A DNA stretch of 10,119 bases from Ruminococcus sp. UBA3855 (lineage in GTDB: Bacteria > Bacillota > Clostridia > Oscillospirales > Ruminococcaceae): contig DGHF01000107.1 of assembly GCA_002392545.1 (NCBI GenBank), positions 28,615 through 38,733 of the forward strand, in the 5' to 3' direction. Shown here piece by piece: positions 1-6,106 of the stretch. The position numbers and the translations under genes were made by a program. Position 1 is the first letter of the stretch; each line of letters starts with the position of its first letter. The notes below the pieces were generated by a model, which saw only the letters and a program-made list of their open reading frames with translations, was not told the origin of the DNA and did not search any database.

Positions 1-126
1 TCCTCCGTCACTGTGTCCGCCTATTGTCGCCAATATCAATTGTAATAGTAAAATCAATGATGAAGGTACTGCAATGCAATAAAGTACCCTCAATACCTCT
101 GTCAAACTTTCCCACCATGCCTGCAT
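1..126 (-). CDS. N-terminal fragment of a small membrane protein, possibly NfeD-like (cut by the window edge)
   Basis: On the minus strand an ATG at 126-124 opens 42 codons without a stop down to base 1. The product starts MQAWWESLTEV, continues with a hydrophobic segment at about residues 12-35 (one membrane helix, rich in I, L, V) and then enters a Gly/Asp-rich stretch ending HSDGG at the edge. An excellent ribosome site, AGAGGGTGA (140-132), lies 5 nt before the ATG, and a near-consensus promoter lies at 198-170, so three independent signals support a real gene. A tryptophan-rich start, one helix and an acidic glycine linker recall small NfeD-type proteins that Clostridia encode next to flotillin genes. 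That match is from memory of the family and is tentative; most of the protein lies outside the window. It is transcribed divergently from the XRE regulator and shares a palindromic element with it. Confidence 0.72.
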   Translation of the reverse strand, partial: MQAWWESLTEVLRVLYCIAVPSSLILLLQLILATIGGHSDGG

Positions 127-131
127 ATCTT

Positions 132-140
132 TCACCCTCT
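132..140 (-). promoter_or_regulatory. Ribosome binding site of the left-edge membrane protein gene
   Basis: Read on the minus strand, AGAGGGTGA differs at one position from the anti-Shine-Dalgarno complement AGGAGGTGA and sits 5 nt before the ATG at 126. It is the best evidence that translation of the truncated minus-strand gene starts there. Confidence 0.7.
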
Positions 141-147
141 TACCTGT

Positions 148-162
148 GTAAATTTTATTTAC
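148..162. promoter_or_regulatory. Palindromic operator candidate, GTAAAT-TTT-ATTTAC, at the start site of the left-edge gene
   Basis: A perfect inverted repeat with 6-bp arms (148-153 and 157-162) and a 3-bp spacer. It begins 7 nt downstream of the minus-strand -10 box (175-170), so it covers the predicted transcription start and early leader. A site with the same 6-3-6 layout, GTAAAC-AAC-ATTTAC, lies at the start site of the divergent XRE gene. Two copies in one intergenic region suggest a dimeric regulator that represses both promoters. The XRE protein is the obvious candidate; binding is inferred. Confidence 0.5.
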
Positions 163-169
163 TGAGATT

Positions 170-198
170 ATCATACCACATTCCAGCGATTTTGTCAA
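170..198 (-). promoter_or_regulatory. Sigma-A type promoter of the left-edge membrane protein gene
   Basis: On the minus strand TTGACA (198-193, full consensus -35) is followed after 17 nt by TATGAT (175-170, five of six to consensus), preceded by TGG, an extended -10. Predicted start is near 163, about 37 nt before the ATG. It is back to back with the XRE promoter: the two -35 boxes are 30 bp apart. Confidence 0.8.
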
Positions 199-211
199 TA
201 CTTTTTTCAAA

Positions 212-224
212 CATTTTTCAAAAA
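212..224 (+). promoter_or_regulatory. A/T-tract element upstream of the XRE promoter, shared with the ddl promoter
   Basis: CATTTTTCAAAAA starts exactly 17 nt upstream of the XRE -35 box. The same 13 bases start exactly 17 nt upstream of the ddl -35 box (951-963). The TTTTT-C-AAAAA core is an inverted repeat. It could be a sigma-A UP element contacted by the RNA polymerase alpha subunit, or a regulator site. Here it lies between the two divergent promoters and could serve both. Confidence 0.4.
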
Positions 225-228
225 GGGG

Positions 229-257
229 TTGCAATTTTCTTTGAAATGTGATATGAT
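229..257 (+). promoter_or_regulatory. Sigma-A type promoter of the XRE regulator gene
   Basis: TTGCAA (229-234), a 17-nt spacer, then TATGAT (252-257) preceded by TGA, giving an extended -10. The predicted start near 264 leaves a leader of about 44 nt to the ATG at 308. Confidence 0.8.
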
Positions 258-258
258 A

Positions 259-283
259 GTAAATAACAGTAAACAACATTTAC
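259..283. promoter_or_regulatory. Operator candidate with three GTAAAY half-sites at the XRE start site
   Basis: Three half-sites are visible: GTAAAT (259-264), GTAAAC (269-274, one helical turn further) and the inverted ATTTAC (278-283). The last two form GTAAAC-AAC-ATTTAC, with the same 6-3-6 spacing as the perfect palindrome at 148-162. The first two also form a 10-bp direct repeat (259-268 and 269-278, nine of ten identical). The cluster covers the predicted transcription start, a position typical of autorepression. Binding by the adjacent XRE protein is inferred. Confidence 0.5.
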
Positions 284-307
284 AATCTTAAAGAAAGGGC
301 TGGTGTT

Positions 308-859
308 ATGAATAATGCAGAACTGGGGCGAAGGCTGAAAACTGCTCGTCTCGCCAAAAAAATGACACAAAGCGAAGTGACAGGAAATTTTATCACAAGA
401 AATATGCTCAGCCAAATTGAAAGCGGTACAGCGACACCCTCCATGAAGACACTGGAATATCTCGCCGGAGTGCTGGAAATTCCTATGGACAAGCTGCTTT
501 CTGATTCAGACGGCACTGAAATGACAGATTTTGCTATTTCTGTTCTGAATCAGGCGAAACAATTACTGCATCAGGGAAAATTTCAGGAACTTCTGGAAAT
601 GCAGTGTCCGGATGAAATCTTGCAGGATGAATTTCACGCTCTTCATGGGCTGGCACATCTGGCAATTGCAAAAAATCTTTCTGACAGTAAAGAGGTTGAC
701 AAACTCCAGAAGGCGGTATTTCATGCGAATACTGCCATTGAAGAGGCACAGCAGGGAATCTATGCGAATGATACCATTGTCAGTCAGGCACGTGTTTTAA
801 TTTCAACCATTGCAAAATATCTGAGTGAATATTATTCCACTCTTGCAACAGGTGTATAA
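308..859 (+). CDS. XRE-family helix-turn-helix transcriptional regulator with a helical C-terminal domain
   Basis: A 183-residue probable DNA-binding regulator. Residues about 6-62 form a Cro/C1-type helix-turn-helix: LGRRLKTARLAKKMTQSEV, then SQIESGTATPSMKTLEYLAG, which is the usual recognition helix and third helix pattern. Residues about 72-183 are alpha-helical and rich in Ala, Leu and Gln, without a recognisable enzyme motif. They may form a TPR-like or other sensing and dimerisation domain. The ATG at 308 follows GAAAGGG (293-299) by 8 nt, and an extended -10 promoter precedes it. It is divergent from the left-edge membrane protein gene, with matching palindromes at both start sites, so autoregulation plus control of that neighbour is the simplest reading. 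No terminator is obvious after it, but ddl has its own promoter. The family call is secure; ligand and targets are unknown. Confidence 0.9.
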   Translation: MNNAELGRRLKTARLAKKMTQSEVTGNFITRNMLSQIESGTATPSMKTLEYLAGVLEIPMDKLLSDSDGTEMTDFAISVLNQAKQLLHQGKFQELLEMQCPDEILQDEFHALHGLAHLAIAKNLSDSKEVDKLQKAVFHANTAIEEAQQGIYANDTIVSQARVLISTIAKYLSEYYSTLATGV

Positions 860-950
860 AACTTTCTTCGATTGGGTGAATATCCGGCACTTTCCACGCA
901 TAGCATAAAAAAGAAAATCAGCAATCGACAGAAAATTTGTACAATTTTAT

Positions 951-964
951 CATTTTTCAAAAAA
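951..964 (+). promoter_or_regulatory. A/T-tract element upstream of the ddl promoter, matching the XRE promoter
   Basis: CATTTTTCAAAAAA begins 17 nt before the -35 box at 968, the same distance as its twin at 212-224. Across 27 aligned positions (212-238 against 951-977) 23 are identical, covering this element, TTGCA and the T-run after it. It could be a UP element or a shared regulatory site. Confidence 0.4.
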
Positions 965-967
965 TGC

Positions 968-996
968 TTGCAGTTTTTACTAAAATGTGTTAGAAT
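968..996 (+). promoter_or_regulatory. Sigma-A type promoter of the ddl operon
   Basis: TTGCAG (968-973), 17-nt spacer, TAGAAT (991-996) preceded by TGT, an extended -10. The predicted start near 1003 gives a leader of about 59 nt before the ddl ATG. The other genes through the VWA gene follow with gaps of 27 nt or less, so this promoter probably drives all five. The rest of the 860-1061 gap shows no gene and no clear terminator for the XRE transcript. Confidence 0.75.
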
Positions 997-1007
997 AAAA
1001 GACAGTA

Positions 1008-1034
1008 TCCGGCTCACGTTTCAGATGTGCCGGA
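1008..1034 (+). other. Small hairpin in the ddl leader RNA
   Basis: TCCGGC (1008-1013) can pair with GCCGGA (1029-1034) across a 15-nt loop, just after the predicted transcription start. There is no U-run behind it, so it is not a terminator. It leaves the ribosome site at 1045-1051 free. It may stabilise the 5' end of the message; it could also be chance. Confidence 0.3.
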
Positions 1035-1061
1035 ACACATTAACAAAGGAGCGTATGATTT

Positions 1062-2132
1062 ATGTCAAAGACAAGAGTAGCCGTCTTATTCGGCGGTGTG
1101 TCCAGTGAGCATGATATTTCTCTGAAATCCGCAGTGAATGTCATTGAAAATATTCCGGCTGATAAATATGACGTTGTATGTGTGGGAATCACCAGAAAAG
1201 GCAGATGGCTTTATTATCCGGGGGAAGTTCGTTTCATTGCAACCGGAGAATGGGAACGGAACAACGACTGCACTTCTGCTGTACTTTCCCCTGACCCCAT
1301 CCATAAAGGATTGATTACCATTGAAAACGGTGTTGCAACTGTCCGGAAAATTGACGTGGTTTTCCCTGTCCTGCATGGGCGCAACGGTGAGGACGGTACA
1401 ATTCAGGGACTGCTTGAACTTGCCAAAATCCCTTATGTCGGCTGTGGAGTGCTGGCTTCTGCTTCCTGCATGGATAAGGCAATCACACACACTATTCTCG
1501 ACTATAACGGAATCAGAACTGCCAAATGGGATATGATTTTTGACAGGGAAATGAACCATCTGACCGAAAAATGTGAAAAAATCGCTGAAAAACTCGGATT
1601 TCCGCTATTTGTCAAGCCTGCCAATTCTGGCTCTTCCATTGGTGTCAGCCGTGCCAACAACCTCGAACAGCTTTCAGAGGCTGTCCGCCTTGCATTCAGT
1701 CATGATGATAAAGTCATTATTGAAGAATGCATTACAGGAAGAGAATTAGAAGTTGCTGTATTTGGTTATGATGCCCCCTTTGCTTCTTTCGTGGGTGAAA
1801 TTGCTTCCTGCAAGGAATTTTATGATTTTGATGCAAAGTATGTTCTTGACGGTTCACAGCTTTCTATTCCTGCTGAACTCCCGAAAGAAATTCATCATCA
1901 AATCCGTGAAACCGCTGTTAAGGCTTATCAGGCTATGGGCTGTAAAGGTCTTTCCCGTGTTGATTTCTTCCTCTCTGACAAGGGGGAAATTATTCTCAAC
2001 GAAATCAACACCATGCCCGGTTTTACTGCTATCAGTATGTATCCGAAACTGATGCAACACCTTGGCATGACCCCTTCCTATCTCATGGATAAACTCATTG
2101 AACAGGCAATTGACAATAACGACAGAGCCTGA
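1062..2132 (+). CDS. ddl: D-alanine--D-alanine ligase
   Basis: A 356-residue cytoplasmic ATP-grasp ligase that joins two D-alanines for the peptidoglycan stem peptide. Visible family motifs in order: GGVSSEHDIS at 11-20 with the conserved Glu16; VLHGRNGEDGTIQG at 103-116; the ATP-grasp segment VKPANSGSSIGVS at 184-196; and NEINTMPGFT at 313-322 with the metal-binding Glu/Asn residues. The loop around 253-260 reads FYDFDAKY. A tyrosine there is typical of D-Ala:D-Ala ligases, while VanA-type D-Ala:D-Lac ligases lack it, so vancomycin-susceptible precursors are expected. Length is normal. The ATG at 1062 follows AAAGGAG (1045-1051) by 10 nt; an ATG at 1055 is closer but in another frame. It is first in a five-gene operon, with murI starting 14 nt after its stop. 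Both genes supply D-amino-acid building blocks. Confidence 0.97.
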   Translation: MSKTRVAVLFGGVSSEHDISLKSAVNVIENIPADKYDVVCVGITRKGRWLYYPGEVRFIATGEWERNNDCTSAVLSPDPIHKGLITIENGVATVRKIDVVFPVLHGRNGEDGTIQGLLELAKIPYVGCGVLASASCMDKAITHTILDYNGIRTAKWDMIFDREMNHLTEKCEKIAEKLGFPLFVKPANSGSSIGVSRANNLEQLSEAVRLAFSHDDKVIIEECITGRELEVAVFGYDAPFASFVGEIASCKEFYDFDAKYVLDGSQLSIPAELPKEIHHQIRETAVKAYQAMGCKGLSRVDFFLSDKGEIILNEINTMPGFTAISMYPKLMQHLGMTPSYLMDKLIEQAIDNNDRA

Positions 2133-2146
2133 AAGGATGTGTTTCT

Positions 2147-2950
2147 ATGAATCAAGATGCAATTGGTGTATTTGATTCCGGCATGGGCGGACTGACTGCG
2201 GTCAAAGTCTTAAATGAAATCATGCCGAATGAAAATATTATCTATTTTGGCGATACTGCACGAATTCCCTACGGCACAAGAAGCCGTCAGACCATCCAGC
2301 GTTATACCAAAGAGGATATTGCATTTTTAAGACGGCATCCGGTCAAGATGATTATTGCCGCCTGCGGTACGGTGAGTTCCATGCTGGGGGCTGATTCTCC
2401 GGTGGATGATATGCCTTTTACCGGAGTGGTGTACCCTGCTGCAAGGGCGGCTTGTCAGGCAACCCAAAACGGCAGAATCGGCATTATCGGAACTCCTGCA
2501 ACTGTCAGCAGTGGAAGCTATGAAACCGCTATCCACAATATTGACCCCTCCAAAGATGTCACCGCTATGGCTTGCCCTCTGTTCGTGCATCTGGTGGAAT
2601 ACGGCTACACGGACAGAAATAATCCCATTACCAGATTAGCCGCTGAAGAATACCTCGCTCCCATCCGGAGTGCAGAGGTAGATACATTGATTTTAGGCTG
2701 TACCCATTACCCCATTATTGCTGATACCATCGCTGATATTATGGGGGACGGCGTTCAGCTCATTTCCGCAAGTGAAGAAGCCGCTAAATATGCAAAACAA
2801 TGCCTTGAAGAACAGGATTTACTAACAGACAGCACACAACATGGTCACAATGTCTATTATGTGAGTGACAGCGTTTCCATGTTCCGTGAAAACGCACGAC
2901 ATTTCCTGATGGATGCCGTCAACGGACAGGTATTCAGCAGTCGTATATAA
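2147..2950 (+). CDS. murI: Glutamate racemase
   Basis: A 267-residue cytoplasmic enzyme of the Asp/Glu racemase family that interconverts L- and D-glutamate and supplies D-Glu to MurD for peptidoglycan. Visible motifs: GVFDSGMGGLT at 7-17 with Asp10 and Ser11; FGDTARIPYG at 34-43; the first catalytic cysteine Cys73 in AACGTVSS; and the second, Cys185, in LGCTHYP with His187. Both cysteines of the two-base mechanism are therefore present. The first motif reads ACGT where most racemases have ACNT. I believe this variant occurs in other Clostridia, so it need not mean loss of activity. The ATG at 2147 follows AAAGGA (2132-2137) by 9 nt. The Shine-Dalgarno overlaps the ddl stop codon, suggesting translational coupling. 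The DUF1934 gene starts 11 nt downstream. Confidence 0.95.
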   Translation: MNQDAIGVFDSGMGGLTAVKVLNEIMPNENIIYFGDTARIPYGTRSRQTIQRYTKEDIAFLRRHPVKMIIAACGTVSSMLGADSPVDDMPFTGVVYPAARAACQATQNGRIGIIGTPATVSSGSYETAIHNIDPSKDVTAMACPLFVHLVEYGYTDRNNPITRLAAEEYLAPIRSAEVDTLILGCTHYPIIADTIADIMGDGVQLISASEEAAKYAKQCLEEQDLLTDSTQHGHNVYYVSDSVSMFRENARHFLMDAVNGQVFSSRI

Positions 2951-2954
2951 GGAG
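2949..2954 (+). promoter_or_regulatory. Ribosome binding site that fixes a TTG start for the DUF1934 gene
   Basis: AAGGAG overlaps the murI stop codon and lies 7 nt before the TTG at 2962. The first in-frame ATG (2980) has only an A-rich stretch upstream, so the TTG is preferred. Confidence 0.7.
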
Positions 2955-2961
2955 TTACAAG

Positions 2962-3414
2962 TTGAAAGAAAAATGGATTATGAAATTGAAGAGCATTCAG
3001 TATGAAGATGATGAAGAGTCTGAAACGCTCCTCGATACCGAAGCAGAATATTTCATTGATGATAATGGAGAAAGGGTTATTTCCTACGAGGAAACAGAAG
3101 CCACCGGAATGGAAGGCTCAGAAACAGAAATCCATATCGCTCCTGACGGCACTGTCTCCATTATCCGGACAGGATTTTTCCAGACGCATTTAATTATGAA
3201 AGTCGGGAAAAAATATTTCTGCAACTACGAAACACCTTTCGGGGAATTTACTGTCGGAGTCTCTGCAAGATGGATTCACAATCACCTCACAGATGACGGC
3301 GGTACACTTTCTATGCGCTATCTCGCAGATGCCAATACTACTTTACTTTCAGACAGTGAAGTGTCTGTGGAAATCCGGCGCATTTCTTCCCCTGATGATA
3401 ACGAAACAGATTAA
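2962..3414 (+). CDS. DUF1934 (YwiB-like) beta-barrel protein of unknown function
   Basis: A 150-residue, probably cytoplasmic protein. It has no signal peptide or membrane segment, is acidic at both ends and has alternating polar/hydrophobic beta strands (for example EIHIAPDGTVSIIRTG near 56-71 and the GEFTVGV stretch near 94-100). This pattern and length match DUF1934, small beta-barrel proteins related to B. subtilis YwiB. The gene order supports the call, because ywiB precedes argS in Bacillus and argS is the next gene here, 27 nt on. The family's function is not established, to my knowledge. The TTG start is chosen because of AAGGAG at 2949-2954; starting at the ATG at 2980 would remove six residues. 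It sits inside the ddl operon and should be co-transcribed. Confidence 0.83.
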   Translation: MKEKWIMKLKSIQYEDDEESETLLDTEAEYFIDDNGERVISYEETEATGMEGSETEIHIAPDGTVSIIRTGFFQTHLIMKVGKKYFCNYETPFGEFTVGVSARWIHNHLTDDGGTLSMRYLADANTTLLSDSEVSVEIRRISSPDDNETD

Positions 3415-3428
3415 AGTATTAAAAATAT

Positions 3429-3434
3429 GGAGGT
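3429..3434 (+). promoter_or_regulatory. Ribosome binding site that decides the argS start
   Basis: GGAGGT lies 7 nt before the ATG at 3442. An earlier in-frame ATG at 3427 overlaps this Shine-Dalgarno sequence and has only A-rich sequence upstream, so the 3427 start is unlikely. Confidence 0.8.
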
Positions 3435-3441
3435 CTCCCAA

Positions 3442-5217
3442 ATGACTAATATGATGGCTTCGGCGCAAGCACAACTGCGTGAAATGCTTCTGAATGCGCT
3501 CGGCACTCTGACCACAGAAGGAAAAATTCCGGCGGAATCCATTCCCGCCTTTAAAATTGAAATTCCGGCGGATAAGTCCCACGGCGATTTTGCTACTAAT
3601 ATCGCTATGGCATCCGCAAAGGCTCTGCATATGCCCCCCAGAAATATCGCTCAGCTCCTTGTGGATGCATTATATTTCAAAGGCTCTTATTTCAGCCGTG
3701 CGGAAATTGCAGGGCCGGGGTTTATGAATTTCTTCCTTGAAAAGCGTTGGTTTTCCGACACAGTGCAGTCAGTTCTTGACGAAAAAGAGGAATACGGCAA
3801 ATCAGATGACGGAAAAGGAAAACGTGCTCTTGTGGAATTCGTTTCCGCTAACCCGACAGGTCCTATGCACGTCGGAAATGCAAGAGGTGCAGCCCTCGGA
3901 GATGGTATTTCCTCCCTGCTGGAATGGACGGGCTGGCATACCGAACGGGAATTCTATATCAATGATGCCGGAAACCAGATTGAAAAATTCGGAAAATCCC
4001 TCTCTCTGCGTTATTTACAGCTCTGCTCCGAAAAAGGTCAGGAAGTCTGGAACGCTCACAAAGATGACGTGGAAAAGCTTGCAGAAATCATCTATGGTGA
4101 GGACGGAAATTCCCCCGATTTTCCCATGCCGGATGACGTTTATCTTGGCAAGGATATTATTATTCACTCCGCCAATTATTACGGCATTCACAAAAATGAT
4201 GTGGAAACCGTTTCCGAAGAAGAGAGAAGAAATGCCCTTGTCGGCTATGCCCTGCCCCTGAATATTGAGGGCTTGGAACGTGATTTGAAAAGTTACCGTG
4301 TCATTTATGATAACTGGTTTAAAGAATCTGCTCTTCATGCGGACGGAAGCGTTGACCGTATCATTGACAAGCTCACTGAACAGGGCGACACCTACGAACA
4401 AGAGGGGGCTATCTGGTTCAGGGCTGAAAAATACGGCGCAGACAAAGATTTCGTTCTCCGCCGTGCGAATGGCATTCCAACGTATATCGTGCCGGATATT
4501 GCATATCATATGGACAAGCTTGTCACCAGAAATTTCGACAAGGCTATCAATGTACTGGGCGCAGACCATCACGGCTATGTTCCCAGACTGAAAGCGGCTC
4601 TGACTGCCCTTGGTGTTGATACCAGCCGTCTGGATGTGGTTTTGATGCAGATGGTCATGTTATTCCGGAACGGCAAACCTGCAAAACTCTCCAAAAGAAG
4701 CGGTAAGGCTATCGGGCTTGTGACATTGCTGGAAGATATTCCGCTTGATGCAGCAAGATTTTTCTTTAATATGCGTGAGGCAAATTCTCACTTTGAATTT
4801 GACCTTGATTTGGCTGTTGAGAAATCTTCTCAGAATCCGGTATACTATGTACAGTATGCTCATGCAAGAATTTGCAGTATCCTCCGCAACCTCCAACAGG
4901 ATGGGCTTTACTCTGATGACAAGTCTATGAATGAACTCCCTGCTCCGGAAACTCCGCAGGAAATCGAACTCGTTCGCCATATTGCCGAATTCCCTGCAAC
5001 TGTTTCCGCCTCTGCTAAGGTTTACGACCCCTCCAGAATTACAAAATATGCCATTGAACTGGCGACATTGTTCCACAGATTTTATGATGTTTGCAGTGTG
5101 AAAAATGCTGAAACTCCTGAAATCCGTCAGGCTCGTATCGGCATTTGCCGTGCAACTGCACAGACACTTCGGAATGCTATGGCTATCCTGAAAGTGGATT
5201 GCCCCGAAAAAATGTAA
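3442..5217 (+). CDS. argS: Arginyl-tRNA synthetase
   Basis: A 591-residue cytoplasmic class I aminoacyl-tRNA synthetase that charges tRNA-Arg with arginine. Domain order is that of ArgS: an N-terminal Add-1 (tRNA D-loop recognition) domain at about 1-95; the Rossmann catalytic core with FVSANPTGPMHVGNARGAA, where HVGN is the HIGH motif; the second signature KLSKRSG, equivalent to KMSKS; and the all-helical DALR anticodon-binding domain from about residue 465, opening with YVQYAHARI. The length is normal for bacterial ArgS. The start at 3442 rests on GGAGGT at 3429-3434. The ATG five codons upstream is rejected because it overlaps that site. The gene is fourth in the ddl operon, 27 nt after the DUF1934 gene and 12 nt before the VWA gene. 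A T-box leader is not visible; expression should follow the ddl promoter. Confidence 0.97.
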   Translation: MTNMMASAQAQLREMLLNALGTLTTEGKIPAESIPAFKIEIPADKSHGDFATNIAMASAKALHMPPRNIAQLLVDALYFKGSYFSRAEIAGPGFMNFFLEKRWFSDTVQSVLDEKEEYGKSDDGKGKRALVEFVSANPTGPMHVGNARGAALGDGISSLLEWTGWHTEREFYINDAGNQIEKFGKSLSLRYLQLCSEKGQEVWNAHKDDVEKLAEIIYGEDGNSPDFPMPDDVYLGKDIIIHSANYYGIHKNDVETVSEEERRNALVGYALPLNIEGLERDLKSYRVIYDNWFKESALHADGSVDRIIDKLTEQGDTYEQEGAIWFRAEKYGADKDFVLRRANGIPTYIVPDIAYHMDKLVTRNFDKAINVLGADHHGYVPRLKAALTALGVDTSRLDVVLMQMVMLFRNGKPAKLSKRSGKAIGLVTLLEDIPLDAARFFFNMREANSHFEFDLDLAVEKSSQNPVYYVQYAHARICSILRNLQQDGLYSDDKSMNELPAPETPQEIELVRHIAEFPATVSASAKVYDPSRITKYAIELATLFHRFYDVCSVKNAETPEIRQARIGICRATAQTLRNAMAILKVDCPEKM

Positions 5218-5229
5218 GGAGCGGACAAA

Positions 5230-6015
5230 ATGGGCTTGCTTAATATTTTCAGAAAAAAAGAAGCGGATACTGCTGTTGACTCTCCCCCTGTCACTCCCTC
5301 CCCTGCTCCGACAAAAGTCAGTCTTACCAAAAATCCGGAGCTGAATCAGAAAATTTCCCTCAGAAAGGAAATTGTTGTCAACGAGGTGAAACGTCAGCAT
5401 ATTTCCGCAAAAGTCGCAAGGGTGGTATTTGTGTTAGACCATTCAGGTTCCATGCGGACAATGTACAAAAATGGTGCAGTACAGGAACTTCTCGAAAGAG
5501 TGTTCCCCATTGCCATGCATTTTGATGATAATGCAGAAATGGAATTTTACTGGTTTGATAATCTTTACAAGGAATTGCCAGCCGTGAATTATGATACGAT
5601 TGACGGCTATGTGCAGAATGTCATTCTCTCCAAAAATGAGCATTTCGGGGGGACTTGCTACGCACCTGTTATTCAGGAAATTATGAATCGTTATGCTGTC
5701 CGTGAACCTGCCAACATTCCTACGTTTGTTATTTTTATCACAGACGGCAATAATTCCGACAAAAAAGCTTCCAAAGATATGTTAATACAGGCATCCAAAT
5801 ATAATATCTTCTGGAAATTTGTGGGGATTGGTGATGAAACTTTCGATTTTCTCGCCAAATTGGATGACCTCAAAGGACGTTTTATTGATAATGCAAATTT
5901 CATCAGTGTGCAAAATATTTCCAGTATGTCTGATGAAGTTTTGTATCAGAAACTTTTGACGGAATATCAAGACTGGCTTACCCTTTGCCGTCAGAATGGT
6001 ATTAAAGTGGAATAA
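5230..6015 (+). CDS. von Willebrand factor A domain protein, TerF-like
   Basis: A 261-residue, probably cytoplasmic protein with no signal peptide. Residues 1-11 (MGLLNIFRKKE) could be a short amphipathic helix. Residues 12-30 form a Pro/Ser/Thr-rich linker. Residues about 60-250 form a VWA domain with a complete metal-ion-dependent adhesion site: DHSGS at 70-74, Thr142 in GGT, and Asp172 in ITDG. Strand patterns ARVVFVLD and PTFVIFITDG flank the site. The overall layout resembles the VWA module at the C-terminus of TerF from tellurite/stress (ter) clusters, and VSLTKNPELNQKISLRKE at 30-47 recalls the start of TerD-type domains. No other ter gene is visible. AAGGAG at 5216-5221 overlaps the argS stop and gives the ATG at 5230. 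It is last in the operon. VWA domains usually act as metal-dependent protein-binding modules; the partner here is unknown. Confidence 0.85.
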   Translation: MGLLNIFRKKEADTAVDSPPVTPSPAPTKVSLTKNPELNQKISLRKEIVVNEVKRQHISAKVARVVFVLDHSGSMRTMYKNGAVQELLERVFPIAMHFDDNAEMEFYWFDNLYKELPAVNYDTIDGYVQNVILSKNEHFGGTCYAPVIQEIMNRYAVREPANIPTFVIFITDGNNSDKKASKDMLIQASKYNIFWKFVGIGDETFDFLAKLDDLKGRFIDNANFISVQNISSMSDEVLYQKLLTEYQDWLTLCRQNGIKVE

Positions 6016-6087
6016 AGTTTCCTTGACAGCTGACTATCTTCCCTGAAATTAGTAATGTTACGTTTCGGTTACAATTTTCAAAGTAAT

Positions 6088-6106
6088 TTTGTGATGAATT
6101 CACAAA
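6088..6106. promoter_or_regulatory. Perfect palindrome TTTGTGA-N5-TCACAAA upstream of the CdaR-type gene
   Basis: Arms of 7 bp at 6088-6094 and 6100-6106 with spacer TGAAT. The half-site TGTGA...TCACA is like that of CRP/FNR and Rex regulators, but those normally have a 6-bp spacer and here it is 5. It lies about 45 bp upstream of the candidate promoter at 6151-6180, where an activator might sit. AATTCAC from its right arm recurs 21 bp further (6119-6125), two helical turns away. The binding protein is unknown. Confidence 0.45.

Noticed and set aside
24..251. 75-codon open frame on the plus strand at the left end
   Set aside because: It runs antisense to the minus-strand gene, through the ribosome site and both divergent promoters, and has no Shine-Dalgarno of its own.
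868..928. TCGATTG...CAATCGA inverted repeat after the XRE gene as a terminator
   Set aside because: The 7-bp arms (868-874 and 922-928) are 47 nt apart with no compact stem and no U-run directly behind, so chance is more likely.
931..949. AT-rich palindrome around TTGTACAA as a terminator or operator
   Set aside because: Only the central 8 bp pair perfectly, with a mismatch just outside. There is no GC in the outer arms, and such motifs are expected in DNA this AT-rich.
872..1108. 78-codon open frame between the XRE gene and ddl
   Set aside because: It spans the ddl promoter and ribosome site, overlaps the ddl start in another frame, has no ribosome site at its own start, and gives a low-complexity Lys/Ile-rich product.
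1062..2132. ddl as a vancomycin-resistance D-Ala:D-Lac ligase
   Set aside because: The specificity loop carries the AKY tyrosine of D-Ala:D-Ala ligases, and the neighbours are housekeeping genes with no vanH or vanX.
4015..4572. 185-codon antisense frame inside argS
   Set aside because: It lies wholly within the conserved catalytic region of argS and shows no recognisable motif.
4660..5400. 246-codon antisense frame across the end of argS and the start of the VWA gene
   Set aside because: It is a shadow of two well-supported genes; the product shows no domain pattern and no ribosome site is evident.
6023..6028. TTGACA after the VWA gene as a promoter -35 box
   Set aside because: No acceptable -10 box lies 16 to 18 nt downstream; the nearest candidate, TAGTAA, is 21 nt away.
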